A stretch of DNA of 64,000 bases from Schaalia suimastitidis DSM 15538 (GCF_000429105.1 NZ_KE386848.1:494434-558433); one strand, 5' to 3'. Counted from the stretch's first letter, positions 34,684 through 44,262 are shown. Program-made: numbers and translations. The notes: generated by a model not told the origin, from the sequence alone.

Positions 34684-35596
34684 GGGGCACCTCCGTTGCC
34701 GAGCGTAAACGGTCAAGGATTTGCGCACGCAACAACGCGGGTTCGATGACGACAACGCTGCTGGCCTTACGCAGTATCCGCGTCATCCACGTGCCGTACT
34801 CACCGGCGTGTCCTTGATAGTAATGCCACCCATCAGGTGCTTCACGAGGCGCCGCCACGCGTTGCGTATAGGCGGCAAGGTAGGCGGCCGCATCGTGTCG
34901 AATAAGAAGTAGCGGAGCAACCGTCAACGCGTCGAAAGGATCGGGCAGCCCCTCCGGCATTGGTGCTGCATCGGCGCTGTCGCCAAGATATTCAACTGCC
35001 GAGGTCACCCGCGAAAGCCGGAAAAGACGCTGGTCGTAGCGGTCCAGATCGAAACCCCACAGATAGAGCCGACCAAAGCGAATGATGAGGCGCCACGGTT
35101 CAACAGCGCGCTCTGCACTGCCTGAAAGGCTGCTATAGGTGAAGGCGACAACGCGGCGTTGCATAATTGCCTGGGCGAGGTCGGCAACGACGTCGGCCCC
35201 TTCCAGGTCAAGATTAAAGGGCATCGTGTGGCGTGTAAGTGGTGAGGAGGTGGTGGCCGCAAGCTTGGGCGTAATGAGGCTGAGGTCATTACCTTGCCAG
35301 GCGTGAGCCGCCATGTTGATCAGTGCTTTATCTGTATCGTCGAGGCTGTCCATTCCATGCGGGAATGAAGCCTCAGCAATCCGGTAGCGGTGCGATGCGC
35401 CAATCACCTCTAAGGTGGCACCAATGGTACGCAAGGTATCTTTGTCGCGTTCAAATTGTGCCTCAAAATTATGTTCGTCAAGGTCACGATAACCTGGCAG
35501 GGCCGCCAATTCGGACTTCGTTTTGCCGCGCCTAGTGCCAAGGAGCGCGAAAAACAGGTCAAGGACCCGCTGATTACTTGAAACGGCAGCACTCAC
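34676..35596 (-). CDS. pafB: WYL-domain transcriptional regulator PafB
   Basis: 306 residues with an N-terminal winged helix ('RVLDLFFALLGTRRGKTKSEL' region, about 10-30) and WYL domain ('RLYLWGFDLDRYD', about 183-195). It forms the first gene of the pafB-pafC-helY-lnt operon. The GTG start has AGGA about 7 nt upstream. Presence of pafBC without the Pup-ligase gene suggests it serves DNA-damage control rather than proteasome function, as has been shown in mycobacteria. Confidence 0.85.
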   Translation of the reverse strand: MSAAVSSNQRVLDLFFALLGTRRGKTKSELAALPGYRDLDEHNFEAQFERDKDTLRTIGATLEVIGASHRYRIAEASFPHGMDSLDDTDKALINMAAHAWQGNDLSLITPKLAATTSSPLTRHTMPFNLDLEGADVVADLAQAIMQRRVVAFTYSSLSGSAERAVEPWRLIIRFGRLYLWGFDLDRYDQRLFRLSRVTSAVEYLGDSADAAPMPEGLPDPFDALTVAPLLLIRHDAAAYLAAYTQRVAAPREAPDGWHYYQGHAGEYGTWMTRILRKASSVVVIEPALLRAQILDRLRSATEVPHA

Positions 35597-35691
35597 ACAG
35601 ACATCCTAGGGCTGACTGCAACAAAAAGGCGCGGTGTATGACAACACGTCGGGTTTTTTCAGGCGGCTTATGGGATGGCCGTGCCGCTGCC

Positions 35692-36549
35692 TTAGAGACG
35701 GGATGCGGCAAGCTGGGTGACAATAATGCCCCTTGCACCCATGTCGTGAAGCTCATCCATCACTTGATTCACGCCCTTGGCTGGTACCATCGCACGCACC
35801 GCAATCCATTGTGTATTTACTAATGGGCTGATTGTTGGCGAGCCAAATCCAGGCGTGATGGCGATCGTCGCTTCTAAATCGACCTCACGAACGTTGTAGT
35901 CAACCAGCACATATGCCCGGGCTACCTGAACGCCTTCCAGACGCCGATCGAGGATGGCAATACGCGGGTCGTCACGCAATTCTTCACGGGTAATCAAGAC
36001 GGCCTCTGACGACAGGATCGGTTCACCGAATACGTCAAGGCCGGCGGCCTTCAACGTTGACCCTGTTTCGACGACATCTGCGATGAGATCAGCAACGCCT
36101 AGACGCACAGATGATTCCACGGCACCGTCGAGGTGCACAACCTCGGCTTCAATATCACGCTGAGCAAGGTAGTTGCGGACAAGGTTGTCGTAGGATGCAG
36201 CAACGCGTTTACCTTCGATCTGCCTGATGTCGCTCATCGTGCCGCTGGGAGCAGCAAAACGGAATGTGGAACGCCCGAAACCAAGGCTGCGGTGTTCAAC
36301 GGCATGTGTTTCAGAGTCGAGGAGCAGATCACGCCCCGTAATGCCCACATGTATAGACCCACGGCCCACATACACTGCAATATCGCGCGGACGCAAGAAG
36401 AAGAGTTCGACGCTATTAGCAGCGTCAGTGAGTACAAGTTCGCGTCCGCGACGCCGCGTTTTATAACCGGCTTCGGCAAGCAGGGCAATCGCAGGTTCCG
36501 ATAGTGAACCTTTATTGGGTACTGCGATACGCAGCATGTCAGTATTCAT
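35692..36549 (-). CDS. hisG: ATP phosphoribosyltransferase, long form
   Basis: About 285 residues, with the catalytic PRPP-binding '[12 protein letters not shown]' (about 165-176) and a C-terminal ACT-like regulatory domain ('[23 protein letters not shown]'-like, split at about 243-265). This is the HisG_L form that binds histidine for feedback inhibition and needs no HisZ. It catalyses the first step of histidine synthesis. The start ATG 10 nt after the hisE stop avoids the long overlap of the unsplit ORF. No terminator is evident in the 95 nt before pafB. Confidence 0.92.
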   Translation of the reverse strand: MNTDMLRIAVPNKGSLSEPAIALLAEAGYKTRRRGRELVLTDAANSVELFFLRPRDIAVYVGRGSIHVGITGRDLLLDSETHAVEHRSLGFGRSTFRFAAPSGTMSDIRQIEGKRVAASYDNLVRNYLAQRDIEAEVVHLDGAVESSVRLGVADLIADVVETGSTLKAAGLDVFGEPILSSEAVLITREELRDDPRIAILDRRLEGVQVARAYVLVDYNVREVDLEATIAITPGFGSPTISPLVNTQWIAVRAMVPAKGVNQVMDELHDMGARGIIVTQLAASRL

Positions 36550-36559
36550 TCGTGTTCTT

Positions 36560-36823
36560 TCAGAGCTTTGAGTAGACGTCATCAAGGGTGAGGCCACGGG
36601 CAATCATCATCACTTGCGCGTGGTACAGGAGCTGTGAGATCTCCAATGCCAGGTCGTCATCCGATTCATAGCGGGCAGCGATCCACACTTCCCCGGCTTC
36701 TTCCGCGATTTTTTTACCAATGTAATGGATACCCCGGTCAAGTTCGTCAACCGTGCTGGACCCGGCTGGGCGGGTGCGGGCTTTATCTGATAGTTCGGCA
36801 AAAAGTTCCTCAAATCTACTCAC
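36560..36823 (-). CDS. hisE: Phosphoribosyl-ATP diphosphatase
   Basis: An 87-residue all-alpha enzyme of the MazG-like superfamily with conserved Glu residues in '[15 protein letters not shown]' (about 37-51) and 'EISQLLYH' (about 61-68). It performs the second step of histidine synthesis and is placed directly before hisG, as in M. tuberculosis. The other his genes are elsewhere. Confidence 0.92.
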   Translation of the reverse strand: MSRFEELFAELSDKARTRPAGSSTVDELDRGIHYIGKKIAEEAGEVWIAARYESDDDLALEISQLLYHAQVMMIARGLTLDDVYSKL

Positions 36824-36875
36824 CTACCCAGCCTAACCCTCTTTGCCTTGTGACAGTGAAAGCCAACCAGTAGGC

Positions 36876-36904
36876 GGAATCACGCCCTTGCATTAGCGTG
36901 ATCC
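36876..36904 (-). other. Hairpin between ribY and hisE
   Basis: ATCACGC (36879-36885) pairs with GCGTGAT (36896-36902) and the stem extends by GG/CC with a bulged A. It lies in the 213-nt gap after the RibXY-like operon and about 55 nt before hisE. No U-run, so it could be a weak terminator or leader element. Nothing else is visible in this gap. Confidence 0.3.
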
Positions 36905-37036
36905 TGTCGGCGATCAGCGTGCATGTCACTGCGCGCCACACGCAGTCGTGCTGTCTCTCAAGCGATATCCCACGGAGTCTGCCAACGGTGCATGTGCAAT
37001 CGCGTGGCGACCGTCCCAAAGCCGCCTGTACCTCGA

Positions 37037-38056
37037 TTAGCTGACGTAGTCATTCGACATCGCGGCACCAAGGTCAGCGGGTGTCGAAAGCACGTTGGGT
37101 ACCGTGAGGAAAAATGCCGCCATCTGCGCCCATTTGCGTTCATCTTGCCGCATAGATACCGTGCCGTCACTGTTCTGCCACAAGGTAATGGTGGCGTTAA
37201 GTACTGCACGCGCCGTGTCAACTGCCTCACCGCTGAGGGTCGGATCAAGCGTTTGCGTGGCAGTGATAGCCACTTCAGGATCGGCAATAACGGCATTGAT
37301 ACCGTCCGTCGTCCCTTTTATCACGCTGCGCAGCGTATCTGGGTGTTCCTGTGCGAAAGTGCGTGTTGTCACCAGTGAAGCTGATACCAGTGGCAGTTGT
37401 TCAGGGTCGGGGTTGAGTGCACGAACCTCCTGTCCTGAGGCTTGGATCTGTACGAGGTCATTATTGGAAAAACCGACGACAACATCGACTTGGCCACCTG
37501 CTAATGCAGCCTGTTGGGTGTATCCAATTGATACCACCTCAACGTCGTCGCGGGTAAGTCCCTCATTGGCCAGGACCGCTAATAGCGCGTACCAGTTAGA
37601 GCCGTATTCGCCGGGCACACCTATGCGACGACCTTTAAGGTCGGAAAGGCTCGCAATGTCAGACTCCGTCGGCACAATGAAGGTCACCGGGTGGCTCGCA
37701 TAATAGGTTGCGACCGATACCAGGTCCATTCCAGCCTCGCGTGCCTGGAGGACCTCGTCGCCTGATGCCAAAACAATATCTTCTTCGCCCGACACTAACG
37801 CCGTAAACAGGCCTTCATCTGAGCCGTGGTGGCGCACAGTGACCTCGGTACCAGCAGCTGCGTACAGCCCCTGCTCATTGGCAACATAGACTGGAGAAAA
37901 CTGGACATTAGGGATATAGGTCAACCCAAGGGTGACACCGTCAGTGGCGTTACCTGTTGTCGTACCCGTCTCTTGTGACGAGGCGGTGCAGGCGGTGAGG
38001 CCGAAGAGTGCTGCGACTCCAAGGGCTGTGAAACGGCGTATACGTGACGTTATCAT
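37037..38056 (-). CDS. ribY: ABC substrate-binding lipoprotein, NMT1/THI5-like (probable RibY)
   Basis: 339 residues. A lipobox LTAC at Cys23 follows a short basic-hydrophobic signal, so it is a membrane-tethered lipoprotein. The mature part is an NMT1/THI5-type binding protein ('YIPNVQFSPVYVANEQGLY' about 47-65, 'GVPGEYGSNWYA' about 146). Members commonly bind thiamine precursors, taurine or, in RibXY systems, riboflavin. The upstream riboswitch is of the FMN class, which points to riboflavin. It overlaps the permease gene (ATGA). No ATPase gene follows. Confidence 0.78.
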   Translation of the reverse strand: MITSRIRRFTALGVAALFGLTACTASSQETGTTTGNATDGVTLGLTYIPNVQFSPVYVANEQGLYAAAGTEVTVRHHGSDEGLFTALVSGEEDIVLASGDEVLQAREAGMDLVSVATYYASHPVTFIVPTESDIASLSDLKGRRIGVPGEYGSNWYALLAVLANEGLTRDDVEVVSIGYTQQAALAGGQVDVVVGFSNNDLVQIQASGQEVRALNPDPEQLPLVSASLVTTRTFAQEHPDTLRSVIKGTTDGINAVIADPEVAITATQTLDPTLSGEAVDTARAVLNATITLWQNSDGTVSMRQDERKWAQMAAFFLTVPNVLSTPADLGAAMSNDYVS

Positions 38057-38844
38057 CGGCTTTTCCTTTGCTGTGGTGAAATGTCGCGGCGCTGGCGACG
38101 TTCAATGCGATACACAGCGACGTAGGCCAACGTCGCCATGGTGGCGAGGATGAAGATTGTCACGAATAGGGAGGAGGTATCGACGTTATTGCGTGCCTGA
38201 ACCAACACCTGGCCAAGGCCCGAACCGCCCATTACCATTTCGCCCACCACCGCACCTGTGACCGAAAGCGTAAAGCCGTTGCGTAGACCCGCAAGGATTG
38301 AGGGGGCGGCAAGTGGCATCTCTATGCGTCTAATCATGGTCCACCCCGAGGCGCCGTCCAGTTCGGCCGCCTCGCGCACCTCTGGATCAAGGTGACGCAA
38401 CCCCACTACGGTGGAGACAAGGATGGGGAAAAAGACCATCAATGCGCATAGCATTGCAATCGCCCACGTTCCATATCCAATCCAAAGGACAAGGAGCGGC
38501 GCGATAGCGATCGCAGGTAATGCCTGCGTGGCACCAAGAAAAGGTTCCACGGCGGCAGACAGTACAGCATTGCGGTAGATGAGCCAGCTCAGCGGCAATG
38601 CAAGGCTCGCACCGATGGCGCTTCCTAGGAGCGCTTCAAGGGCCGTGATGCCGATACGTTGCCACATCCACGTGTGGCTGAGCATGTCGATTGCTTGCGC
38701 TGCGACCTGCCCAGGTCCGGGCAGTCGCCATTCTTCGATGCCGGAAAAAGCGGTGATTACCCACCACAGGCCGATGAGGCATGCAAGAAAAACCACAGGC
38801 GCTACATAGGTCACCTGAGGCTTGAGTGGTGTCTTGCGCGCCAC
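38053..38844 (-). CDS. ribX: ABC transporter permease, probable RibX
   Basis: A 263-residue permease of the SsuC/TauC/ThiX type with about six helices and the EAA loop 'EVREAAELDGASGWTMIRRIEMP' (about 175-197). GTG 38844 is preferred because GGAGAGG lies 8-9 nt upstream and it leaves an untranslated leader for the riboswitch; the longer ORF (38910) would start in that leader. The FMN riboswitch and the binding-protein partner argue for riboflavin uptake as in Chloroflexus RibXY. The ATPase must come from elsewhere. Confidence 0.78.
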   Translation of the reverse strand: MARKTPLKPQVTYVAPVVFLACLIGLWWVITAFSGIEEWRLPGPGQVAAQAIDMLSHTWMWQRIGITALEALLGSAIGASLALPLSWLIYRNAVLSAAVEPFLGATQALPAIAIAPLLVLWIGYGTWAIAMLCALMVFFPILVSTVVGLRHLDPEVREAAELDGASGWTMIRRIEMPLAAPSILAGLRNGFTLSVTGAVVGEMVMGGSGLGQVLVQARNNVDTSSLFVTIFILATMATLAYVAVYRIERRQRRDISPQQRKSR

Positions 38845-38880
38845 GACGGTTGTCCTCTCCGGCATCCGGGGCGCTAAACA

Positions 38881-38914
38881 ACGGTAGACCTGCCCATAGA
38901 CACAGGTCACCCGT
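38881..38914 (-). promoter_or_regulatory. Expression-platform hairpin behind the FMN aptamer
   Basis: ACGG..GACCTG pairs with CAGGTC..CCGT (10 bp with a 2x2 internal loop) between the riboswitch and the ribosome site of the permease. No long U-run follows, so it may act on translation or be an antiterminator arm; the mechanism is not clear. Confidence 0.45.
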
Positions 38915-38919
38915 TATTG

Positions 38920-39035
38920 CTCCTCCCATCCGGACTTTCACCGTCGGTGCCGGAATTTCACCGGCTCAACCGCTTGTTTGAGCGGGTCGCGGACTTTCAC
39001 CGCCGGTTCGGACTTACACCGACCCCGGAGCACTC
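38920..39035 (-). ncRNA. FMN riboswitch (RFN element)
   Basis: On the minus strand the conserved RFN blocks appear in order: CGGGGTCGGTGTAAGTCC, CCGGCGGTGAAAGTCCGCG, a variable stem CCGCTCAAACAAGCGG, CCGGTGAAATTCCGG, and GACGGTGAAAGTCCGGATGG. It ends about 75 nt upstream of the permease GTG and lies in a 306-nt gap between rpe and that gene. It should shut off the transporter when FMN is plentiful. The remainder of the gap (39036-39150) shows no gene. Confidence 0.95.
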
Positions 39036-39150
39036 CCCCATTGTGCCACGGCGGCGAGAAGGAGGAAAGTTGAATACCACGGAGGTGATATGCGTGCGTC
39101 GTGACTACGCCGGTATCTACCGATAGTTGTCAGCGACAAATCTGCGTGCG

Positions 39151-39813
39151 TTAATGGCAGTGATGCGCTGCAAGTTCCCGCAATAATTCAACTTCGTCCC
39201 AGGCATTATCGGCGGTGAAGACCGCTGAGCCAGCCACGAAGTTATCTGCACCAGCCTCAGCTGCCATTTCGATCGTGGCACGCGAAATGCCGCCGTCAAC
39301 CTGAATGGTCACTGGCAGGTTCGCGCTGCGGATCGCTTCGCGTGTACGGCGCACTTTCGGCATCATTGAGTCGATAAATGACTGCCCGCCAAAGCCTGGT
39401 TCCACTGTCATAATGAGGATCATGTCGAATTCGTGGAGGATATCCACAAAAGGAGCAATATCCGTAGCGGGACGCAACGCTAAACCCGCACGTGCGCCAA
39501 GACGGTGAAGTTCACGCGCTAAACGCAGCGGCGCCGTCACAGCTTCAGCGTGGAAGGTCACGGATTCACACCCCGCCTCTGCGTATTGTGGTGCCCACCG
39601 GTCAGGATCTTCAATCATCAGGTGTGCGTCAACTGGGAGGATCCCGGATTTGACGACCGCTTCTACAACCGGGAGTCCCCACGATAGGTTGGGAACGAAG
39701 TGGTTATCCATCACGTCCACGTGGGCGATATCGGCGTTGCCGATCCGTTCCAATTCACCGCGGAGGTTACCAATATCGCAGTTGAGAATTGACGGTGAAA
39801 TAATTGCGCTCAT
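39151..39813 (-). CDS. rpe: Ribulose-phosphate 3-epimerase
   Basis: 220 residues with the TIM-barrel motifs 'ISPSILNCD' (about 5-13), '[12 protein letters not shown]' (about 31-42), '[12 protein letters not shown]' (about 140) and 'VDGGIS' (about 175). It interconverts ribulose-5-phosphate and xylulose-5-phosphate. It follows rsmB in the conserved actinobacterial order fmt-rsmB-rpe. Confidence 0.95.
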   Translation of the reverse strand: MSAIISPSILNCDIGNLRGELERIGNADIAHVDVMDNHFVPNLSWGLPVVEAVVKSGILPVDAHLMIEDPDRWAPQYAEAGCESVTFHAEAVTAPLRLARELHRLGARAGLALRPATDIAPFVDILHEFDMILIMTVEPGFGGQSFIDSMMPKVRRTREAIRSANLPVTIQVDGGISRATIEMAAEAGADNFVAGSAVFTADNAWDEVELLRELAAHHCH

Positions 39814-39868
39814 AGGTCAAGGTTACCGGTTTACTGTGTACCAATGCGGGTCGTTCGCCCCGTGGCAC

Positions 39869-41305
39869 TTAGCGTTTACGCATCGCAGCGATATACATCA
39901 GGTCACTGCCATGACGATGCTGCCACAGTTGTATGCCGATCCCGCTTTCACCGATACCCTCTAAAGGCTCAGGTGCGACGCGACAGGCCACAGCAGCCGT
40001 ATCCAGTAATTCGACGGCGCCACCATCAAGGAGTATGCGCACTTGATCGATAGTTTCCGCGACGTGTGGTGAGCAGGTGACATAGGTGAGGCAGCCACCT
40101 GGTCGTAGAAGCTGCACGGCACGGGCTAATAGTTCTTTCTGCAATATCAGCAATGCTTCAAGGTCCGCTTCGCTGCGTCGCCAGCGCGATTCTGGGCGTC
40201 GACGCATAGACCCCATGCCACTGCAGGGGGCGTCAACAAGGATACGGTCAAATGATTCCAACGGCCATTTGGTACCAACACCCCCAAGGGTGCGCCCATC
40301 GCCACAGATAACATCGACATTGTCCAGTACGCGGCAGCTACGTTCGACGAGGCGGGCGCGATGTGGGTGCACCTCGTTGGCTAGGATGGTGGCGCCTCGT
40401 ATCGCACCAATCGCGCCGAGTAACGCTGTTTTTCCGCCTGGTCCTGCGCAAAGATCCAGCCACGCGTTGTCTTTACCGTCCACTGGTGCCTCAGCTGCGA
40501 TAATGGCGGCCAGTTGACTCCCTTCATCCTGCGCACCTGCATACCCGCTGCGTATCGACGGCAGGCGCGCGGGGTCGCCAGATTCAATGAGCACCGCGTA
40601 GTCGCTTAACGCGCCAGGTGCCACGCGCGTACCAAGGTAGTCTTCAGCTTCGTCGGCAAGTTCTTCAGGTGTCATCAGGCCAGGACGTGCCACCAGGGTC
40701 ACCAGCGGCGCCTCATTGTCGGCGGCCAACAGCTCCTCAATTTCGTCGCCCGCCTTGGAGTGTGCGCGAAGAGCCTGGTCAAATGCGGCCACCATCCACT
40801 GTGGGTGGGAATATTGGATGGCGAGGCGTTCTTCAGGAACTTCAATCGCTGCAATAGCTTCGTCTCTGACCTGTGGATCTTCGCGGGTGATCGAGCGAAG
40901 GACAGCATTGCAAAATTTTGCTGGGCCGTCGGTGGTCACTTCGCGTGCAAGGTCAACAGTGGTCGCTACCGCAGCGTGCTGAGGTACGCGCATAAAAAGT
41001 AGCTGGTAGCTGCCCATCCGCAGCAAGGTGGCCACACGTGGATCCACGTCGGCTAGTTGCCGCGCCATATGCCGACCAAGCACCCAGTCAAGGTAGCCGC
41101 TCCAGCGCAGCGTACCGTATACCAGTTCCGAGGCGAAGGCGGCGTCACGCTGATCCAGCCGTGCCTCTCGTAGGGCCTGAGGTAAGGCAATATTGGCAAA
41201 TGCGCCGTCAACATTGACCTGATGAAGGACCTCGTAGGCGAGCTGGCGTGCAGGGTCAACATTTTGGCGGCGCCGATACCCGTCGGCGTATCGTTTGGTC
41301 GACAT
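39869..41305 (-). CDS. rsmB: 16S rRNA m5C methyltransferase, RsmB/NOP2-Sun family
   Basis: 478 residues: an N-terminal NusB-like RNA-binding domain (about 12-150) and a SAM-dependent methyltransferase domain with 'LCAGPGGKTALLGAI' (about 270), 'VDAPCSGMGS' (about 345) and 'YVTCSPH' (about 410). The two catalytic cysteines are in these last motifs. It starts in the fmt stop (TAATG). Target C967-type methylation is inferred by family. Confidence 0.92.
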   Translation of the reverse strand: MSTKRYADGYRRRQNVDPARQLAYEVLHQVNVDGAFANIALPQALREARLDQRDAAFASELVYGTLRWSGYLDWVLGRHMARQLADVDPRVATLLRMGSYQLLFMRVPQHAAVATTVDLAREVTTDGPAKFCNAVLRSITREDPQVRDEAIAAIEVPEERLAIQYSHPQWMVAAFDQALRAHSKAGDEIEELLAADNEAPLVTLVARPGLMTPEELADEAEDYLGTRVAPGALSDYAVLIESGDPARLPSIRSGYAGAQDEGSQLAAIIAAEAPVDGKDNAWLDLCAGPGGKTALLGAIGAIRGATILANEVHPHRARLVERSCRVLDNVDVICGDGRTLGGVGTKWPLESFDRILVDAPCSGMGSMRRRPESRWRRSEADLEALLILQKELLARAVQLLRPGGCLTYVTCSPHVAETIDQVRILLDGGAVELLDTAAVACRVAPEPLEGIGESGIGIQLWQHRHGSDLMYIAAMRKR

Positions 41306-42243
41306 TAGGCCTCCTTTGCGCGCCCAAGGGCGAAATCAGCGGTGGGACGTGCGCCTCGAGCCCAGGCTGCGCCGTCCATCCACCCTTTACCAGCCGGCGC
41401 GACCGTATCCAAACGTAGGCAGGTGTCGCTGCACCCAACCTCCACGCTATTTTTCGTCACCACGAGACGACCTGGGCCCAGCGAAGTGGAACTGGTAGGC
41501 GTCACCTGCGCGATCTTCATGCGGCGGCCATCAGGCAGCAGTGTCCACGCACCAGGATTGGGCGTGACCGATCGGATAATGCGTTCTGTTGTTGCAGCAT
41601 CGGCAGCAAAATCGACGAAACCATCAGCGTGAGTGAGCATTCGGGCAACGGTCACGCCCTGTGATGTTTGTGGCACAGCGATTGCCGTCCCGTTTTCGAT
41701 GGTATTGACTACCTCAAGGAGCTGCTCTGCCCCACTGTTAGCCATAGATTCCAACAATTCGCCCGCGTTTTGGTCGGCGATATCCACCGTGACGCGTGAA
41801 TACACGTCTCCGGTATCAAGGGTTTCTTCGAGTTGGAAGACACAGCTCGCAGTTGTCGTATCGCCAGCACGAATTGCCCACTGAACTGGCGCGGCCCCAC
41901 GCCACCTGGGCAAATCAGAAAAATGCAGGTTAATCCACCCGTGGCGCGGCATGTCAAGAACTGCGGCAGGTACGAGGCCGCCGTAGGCAACGACAACACC
42001 GAGATCAGCGTGGAGCGCGTGCACATACTGTGCGACATCATCGCCTTTCAGGGAGGCCGCTTCCATTACATTCAGCCCCAATTCGGTGGCGCATTGAGCT
42101 ACCGGAGACGGGTGCATTCCTCTGCCTCTGCCGCTGCGTGCAGGAGGACGAGTGATCACAGCACAGACGTCATGCGGTGAATTGACGAGGCGCTGCAACG
42201 TGGGAACAGCAGCATGGGGGGTTCCAGCAAAGATAATACGCAC
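41305..42243 (-). CDS. fmt: Methionyl-tRNA formyltransferase
   Basis: 312 residues. Conserved features are 'RIIFAGTPHAAVP' (about 2-14), 'NLHFSDLPRWRGAAPVQWAI' (about 108-127) with the formyl-transfer Asn/His/Asp site, and the C-terminal tRNA-binding OB domain. It formylates initiator Met-tRNA. It follows priA with 24 nt between. Confidence 0.94.
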   Translation of the reverse strand: MRIIFAGTPHAAVPTLQRLVNSPHDVCAVITRPPARSGRGRGMHPSPVAQCATELGLNVMEAASLKGDDVAQYVHALHADLGVVVAYGGLVPAAVLDMPRHGWINLHFSDLPRWRGAAPVQWAIRAGDTTTASCVFQLEETLDTGDVYSRVTVDIADQNAGELLESMANSGAEQLLEVVNTIENGTAIAVPQTSQGVTVARMLTHADGFVDFAADAATTERIIRSVTPNPGAWTLLPDGRRMKIAQVTPTSSTSLGPGRLVVTKNSVEVGCSDTCLRLDTVAPAGKGWMDGAAWARGARPTADFALGRAKEA

Positions 42244-42267
42244 GATCTTAAGTCTATCGGTGTGTAG

Positions 42268-44217
42268 CTAGAAGAGTTCCGGTGGATTCACCGTGATTTT
42301 CACCAGCGTGAGTTTACGGGCGGCGCGGCGCTGCTGAATAGCTTTTAGTCGAGCGAGTCCTGCAGCAGCCTCATCTTTAGAAAAACGGATGAGGCTACGC
42401 ACACCGGTGTCGTCACGGTTAACGGTACCCAGTAATTCGCCGTGCGCTTCAGTGACGACGGCGAGGACATCAGCATTCGCACCGTCGATGGCGACGATCG
42501 TTGCAGCAGGAAAATACTGCAGGCTTTCGCGTTCGTCCAACGCCCGCTGCGCAAAACCGGTATAGTCACCGCGGATCAGCGTTTGCGCAAGGACTGAATC
42601 GACGCCCCCAGCAATGAGGGCTGGCGCTTGCGGGCGGGCGAGGGACAGGGCGTGTGCCCAGCGGCGGACGGCCTCTTCAGGTGCCCATAACTCGCTTCGA
42701 CCTGCAATAGCTGGCGCATCCAAAATTACTACTGCCGCATAACCGTCCGTCGCTTGCGGTTCGGCGCCAGGCGTCGCCACGACCAGACGTGGACGTGCGT
42801 CAATGGTTCGTGTGATCTCATGGCTGGCGGAGGAGACCGAAAGCGGAACACCGGGGAATGCTTTGCCCAGCTCTTCACCTGTGCGTTGTGAACCCACACG
42901 AATGTGGACCCACTGGCTGGAGTGACATTGAGGGCAACGCCATGCGTCGGCACTGCGGGCACACCACGTGCATACCGCGCATGATGCGCTGGTGAGCGTC
43001 AGTGGCCCTGTGCAATGCGGGCAGCGTACGCCTTGGCGACACCGTTGGCACACAAGCGCCCCAACGTATCCGGCAAAAGGTACGTGTACCAGTACCGGCC
43101 CGTGAGCGAGGCCAGCTTTGATGGTGCGTGTCACCAGCGGCGACAGACGTAGGTGTGCAGCAGGACCTTCCCGTTCAATATCGGCATAGTCCTGAACACG
43201 CACGCGGGCATTGAGGGCGCGGCGTGTCGCAAGATCAGATTCGACCTGGTGTGCCCAGCCTGAACGGATGAGTGCCTGTGCACGGGTTGAACGGCTCCAC
43301 GCCCCTACAACGAGGGCACATCCTTGTGTGTGTGAGCGTGTCACGGCCACCTCAAGTGCATCCGTGCAAGGATGACGTCGCTCACGCAAGTGATCGTCAG
43401 CGTCATCCCACACGATGATGAGTCCCAGTTGCGGGACTTGACACCACACGCTTGAACGCGTCCCCACGAGTACATGGAAGTCTCCGCGCTTTGCCCGCAG
43501 ATAGGTGGCGTAACGTTCAGCCGGTGAGAGTTGGCCAGTGTACAGCGCAACGGCACTGAAGTGGTCTGCGATCACTGCATGTAGTGCTTCAGCATCGCGC
43601 TGCGTGGGGGTAACAACGATGGCGCGCCGCCCAGAGGCAATAGTGGCACCAATCAAGGCCACCAACTGTGCATCACGTCGTGGCCGCAGTGCAGTCCACA
43701 CCGCACGGGGGTTACCTGCATTGTGTAGATGCGCCGCCAAGGCATCGCCCCCAGGAAAACCGTGCCAGACATCCGCATTAAATGGTTGCGGCTCAGGTAG
43801 GGCCGTTGCGTGCTGGGCATACACGTCCTTTTCTGCAGCGACATGTATGGCGGGCACGGCAATACTCAGTGTTTGTGACAGCGTTGCCACATGTTTGTCT
43901 GCAATAATGCGGGCCACGCGAAGTAACGCATCAGTAAGCACCGGTATACGTGTGGTCACTCTGAGCAGTGGCTGTAGTCGCGACACCGATGGCACCTGGC
44001 GCGCGCGTTCAACGATCCACCCATTACTTCGGCGCCCGCCCACTGTGACGGTGACTCCCGCTCCAACGACCGCCTGGTCAAGGAGATCATCGGGTACGTA
44101 GTAATCAAGCGGATGGTCAAGATGAGGCAGATCTGTTAACACGATGACGCGCGCAACCTCAACCTCAGCAGCACCCGGAGGTGTCATGCCAGGAAGCGTG
44201 TCTTGCGCATTCGTCAT
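42268..44217 (-). CDS. priA: PriA-like primosomal protein without helicase motifs
   Basis: 649 residues, with the N-terminal DNA-binding domain and the Zn-binding insert ('CQRCRQGVRCPHC' and 'CAVCTWCARSADAWRCPQC', about 385-425). The helicase core is degenerate: where PriA has GVTGSGKTEVY the sequence is 'LRPRRDAQLVALIGATIASG' and the DEEH box reads 'VWDDADD'. So it is unlikely to hydrolyse ATP. This loss is known for actinobacterial PriA. It is probably a structural replication-restart factor. Confidence 0.88.
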   Translation of the reverse strand: MTNAQDTLPGMTPPGAAEVEVARVIVLTDLPHLDHPLDYYVPDDLLDQAVVGAGVTVTVGGRRSNGWIVERARQVPSVSRLQPLLRVTTRIPVLTDALLRVARIIADKHVATLSQTLSIAVPAIHVAAEKDVYAQHATALPEPQPFNADVWHGFPGGDALAAHLHNAGNPRAVWTALRPRRDAQLVALIGATIASGRRAIVVTPTQRDAEALHAVIADHFSAVALYTGQLSPAERYATYLRAKRGDFHVLVGTRSSVWCQVPQLGLIIVWDDADDHLRERRHPCTDALEVAVTRSHTQGCALVVGAWSRSTRAQALIRSGWAHQVESDLATRRALNARVRVQDYADIEREGPAAHLRLSPLVTRTIKAGLAHGPVLVHVPFAGYVGALVCQRCRQGVRCPHCTGPLTLTSASCAVCTWCARSADAWRCPQCHSSQWVHIRVGSQRTGEELGKAFPGVPLSVSSASHEITRTIDARPRLVVATPGAEPQATDGYAAVVILDAPAIAGRSELWAPEEAVRRWAHALSLARPQAPALIAGGVDSVLAQTLIRGDYTGFAQRALDERESLQYFPAATIVAIDGANADVLAVVTEAHGELLGTVNRDDTGVRSLIRFSKDEAAAGLARLKAIQQRRAARKLTLVKITVNPPELF

Positions 44218-44262
44218 AGCTCTATTGGAACACGCATCACCAATATCTGCGTCACGTGAGGC

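Noticed and set aside
35597-35691. Terminator between hisG and pafB
   Set aside because: A T-run at about 35653-35658 is on the plus strand, where no gene is read, and the minus strand has no hairpin followed by a U-run.
37037-38056. Thiamine-precursor (ThiY) transporter
   Set aside because: NMT1/THI5 similarity alone would allow it, but the upstream element is an FMN and not a TPP riboswitch.
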